A DNA stretch of 5,619 bases, taken from NCBI GenBank assembly GCA_003542955.1, contig DPJP01000232.1, positions 46,954 through 52,572 on the forward strand, given 5' to 3'. The notes under the pieces were generated by a model. That model ran no database searches. It saw only the letters and a list, made by a program, of their open reading frames with translations, and was not told where the DNA came from. The stretch comes from Armatimonadota bacterium (GTDB taxonomy: Bacteria; Armatimonadota; Zipacnadia; Zipacnadales; UBA11051). Each line of letters starts with the position of its first letter. The stretch's first letter is position 1. This document shows positions 5,391-5,619 of this stretch, one piece after another. Position numbers and translations under genes: made by a program.

Positions 5391-5619
5391 CTAGCTCCGT
5401 GCCTCCTGGTCGCGGGCTATCTCAATCGCGATGCGGACGAACACCTCGAGTGGAACCTGTTCCGCCCTGCAGCCTGCGTCAACTCCGGCGGCGGCGAGTG
5501 CCCGGCCGACCGCCCGCTTGTCGGCTGAGAGGAGCGGGCTGGTTGCCAGCGAGTTACGCAGCGTCTTGCGGCGGTGGCCGAAACCCGCGCGGATGACCTC
5601 GAGCAGAAGCTGCTCCTGC
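5391..5619 (-). CDS. rsmA: 16S rRNA (adenine(1518)-N(6)/adenine(1519)-N(6))-dimethyltransferase, C-terminal part
   Basis: Only the last 75 codons are inside the window; the gene enters from the right edge. The protein dimethylates two adjacent adenosines in the 3'-terminal helix of 16S rRNA, a late small-subunit assembly step. The segment contains the diagnostic C-terminal signature of the KsgA/RsmA family, [14 protein letters not shown] (equivalent to the usual [13 protein letters not shown]), followed by a helical region and the [15 protein letters not shown] motif (RaE-ls-eef in relatives). It ends ARDQEARS and a TAG at 5393-5391. The SAM-binding methyltransferase domain is outside the window. 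Its position directly before ispE matches the conserved rsmA-ispE order and supports the call. The frame was read directly from the minus strand. Confidence 0.93.
   Translation of the reverse strand, partial: QEQLLLEVIRAGFGHRRKTLRNSLATSPLLSADKRAVGRALAAAGVDAGCRAEQVPLEVFVRIAIEIARDQEARS

Noticed and set aside
4862..5596. Plus-strand open frame of 244 codons opposite ispE and rsmA
   Set aside because: It has no family motifs, while the minus strand carries full GHMP-kinase and RsmA signatures.

Overview
This is a GC-rich bacterial housekeeping segment (roughly two thirds G+C by eye) with almost no non-coding space. I see no mobile element, CRISPR array, phage gene or toxin cassette. The long unbroken minus-strand cluster reads, in transcription order (right to left): the 3' end of rsmA (16S rRNA dimethyladenosine transferase), ispE (isoprenoid kinase), a MobA/GlmU-like nucleotidyltransferase of unknown substrate, tRNA-Gln(UUG), prs (PRPP synthetase), rplY/ctc (ribosomal protein L25, long CTC form) and pth (peptidyl-tRNA hydrolase). 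On the plus strand, converging on pth across a 40-bp gap, is a DNA polymerase III delta-prime subunit gene (holB) whose 5' end lies outside the window.

The order rsmA - ispE - (sugar/NTP nucleotidyltransferase) - prs - ctc - pth matches the well-known Bacillus-type order (ksgA...ispE...glmU-prs-ctc-pth). The ispE/tRNA-Gln/prs/rplY/pth grouping is also found in several Gram-negative lineages. With high G+C, this suggests a free-living bacterium from a GC-rich lineage, perhaps a deep-branching Terrabacteria-type group such as Armatimonadota. That placement is inference only; no marker here fixes the phylum.

Layout: 1-1142 holB (plus, partial); 1143-1182 convergent gap without a convincing terminator; 1183-1740 pth; 1749-2471 rplY with a near-perfect Shine-Dalgarno; 2509-3486 prs, best started at a GTG; 3487-3570 prs leader containing a 9-bp GC hairpin; 3571-3645 tRNA-Gln with encoded CCA; 3646-3702 spacer with a 17-bp palindrome; 3703-4506 nucleotidyltransferase; 4517-5389 ispE; 5391-5618 rsmA C-terminus.

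Functionally the cluster joins ribosome biogenesis and translation quality control (RsmA, L25, Pth, tRNA-Gln) to precursor supply (PRPP for nucleotides, IspE for isoprenoids). The tight spacings (1, 10, 37 and 8 bp) argue for co-transcription, with a possible extra promoter inside the nucleotidyltransferase gene feeding tRNA-Gln-prs-rplY-pth. I found no convincing undescribed system. The most open questions are the orphan nucleotidyltransferase in the glmU slot and the hairpins bracketing the tRNA.
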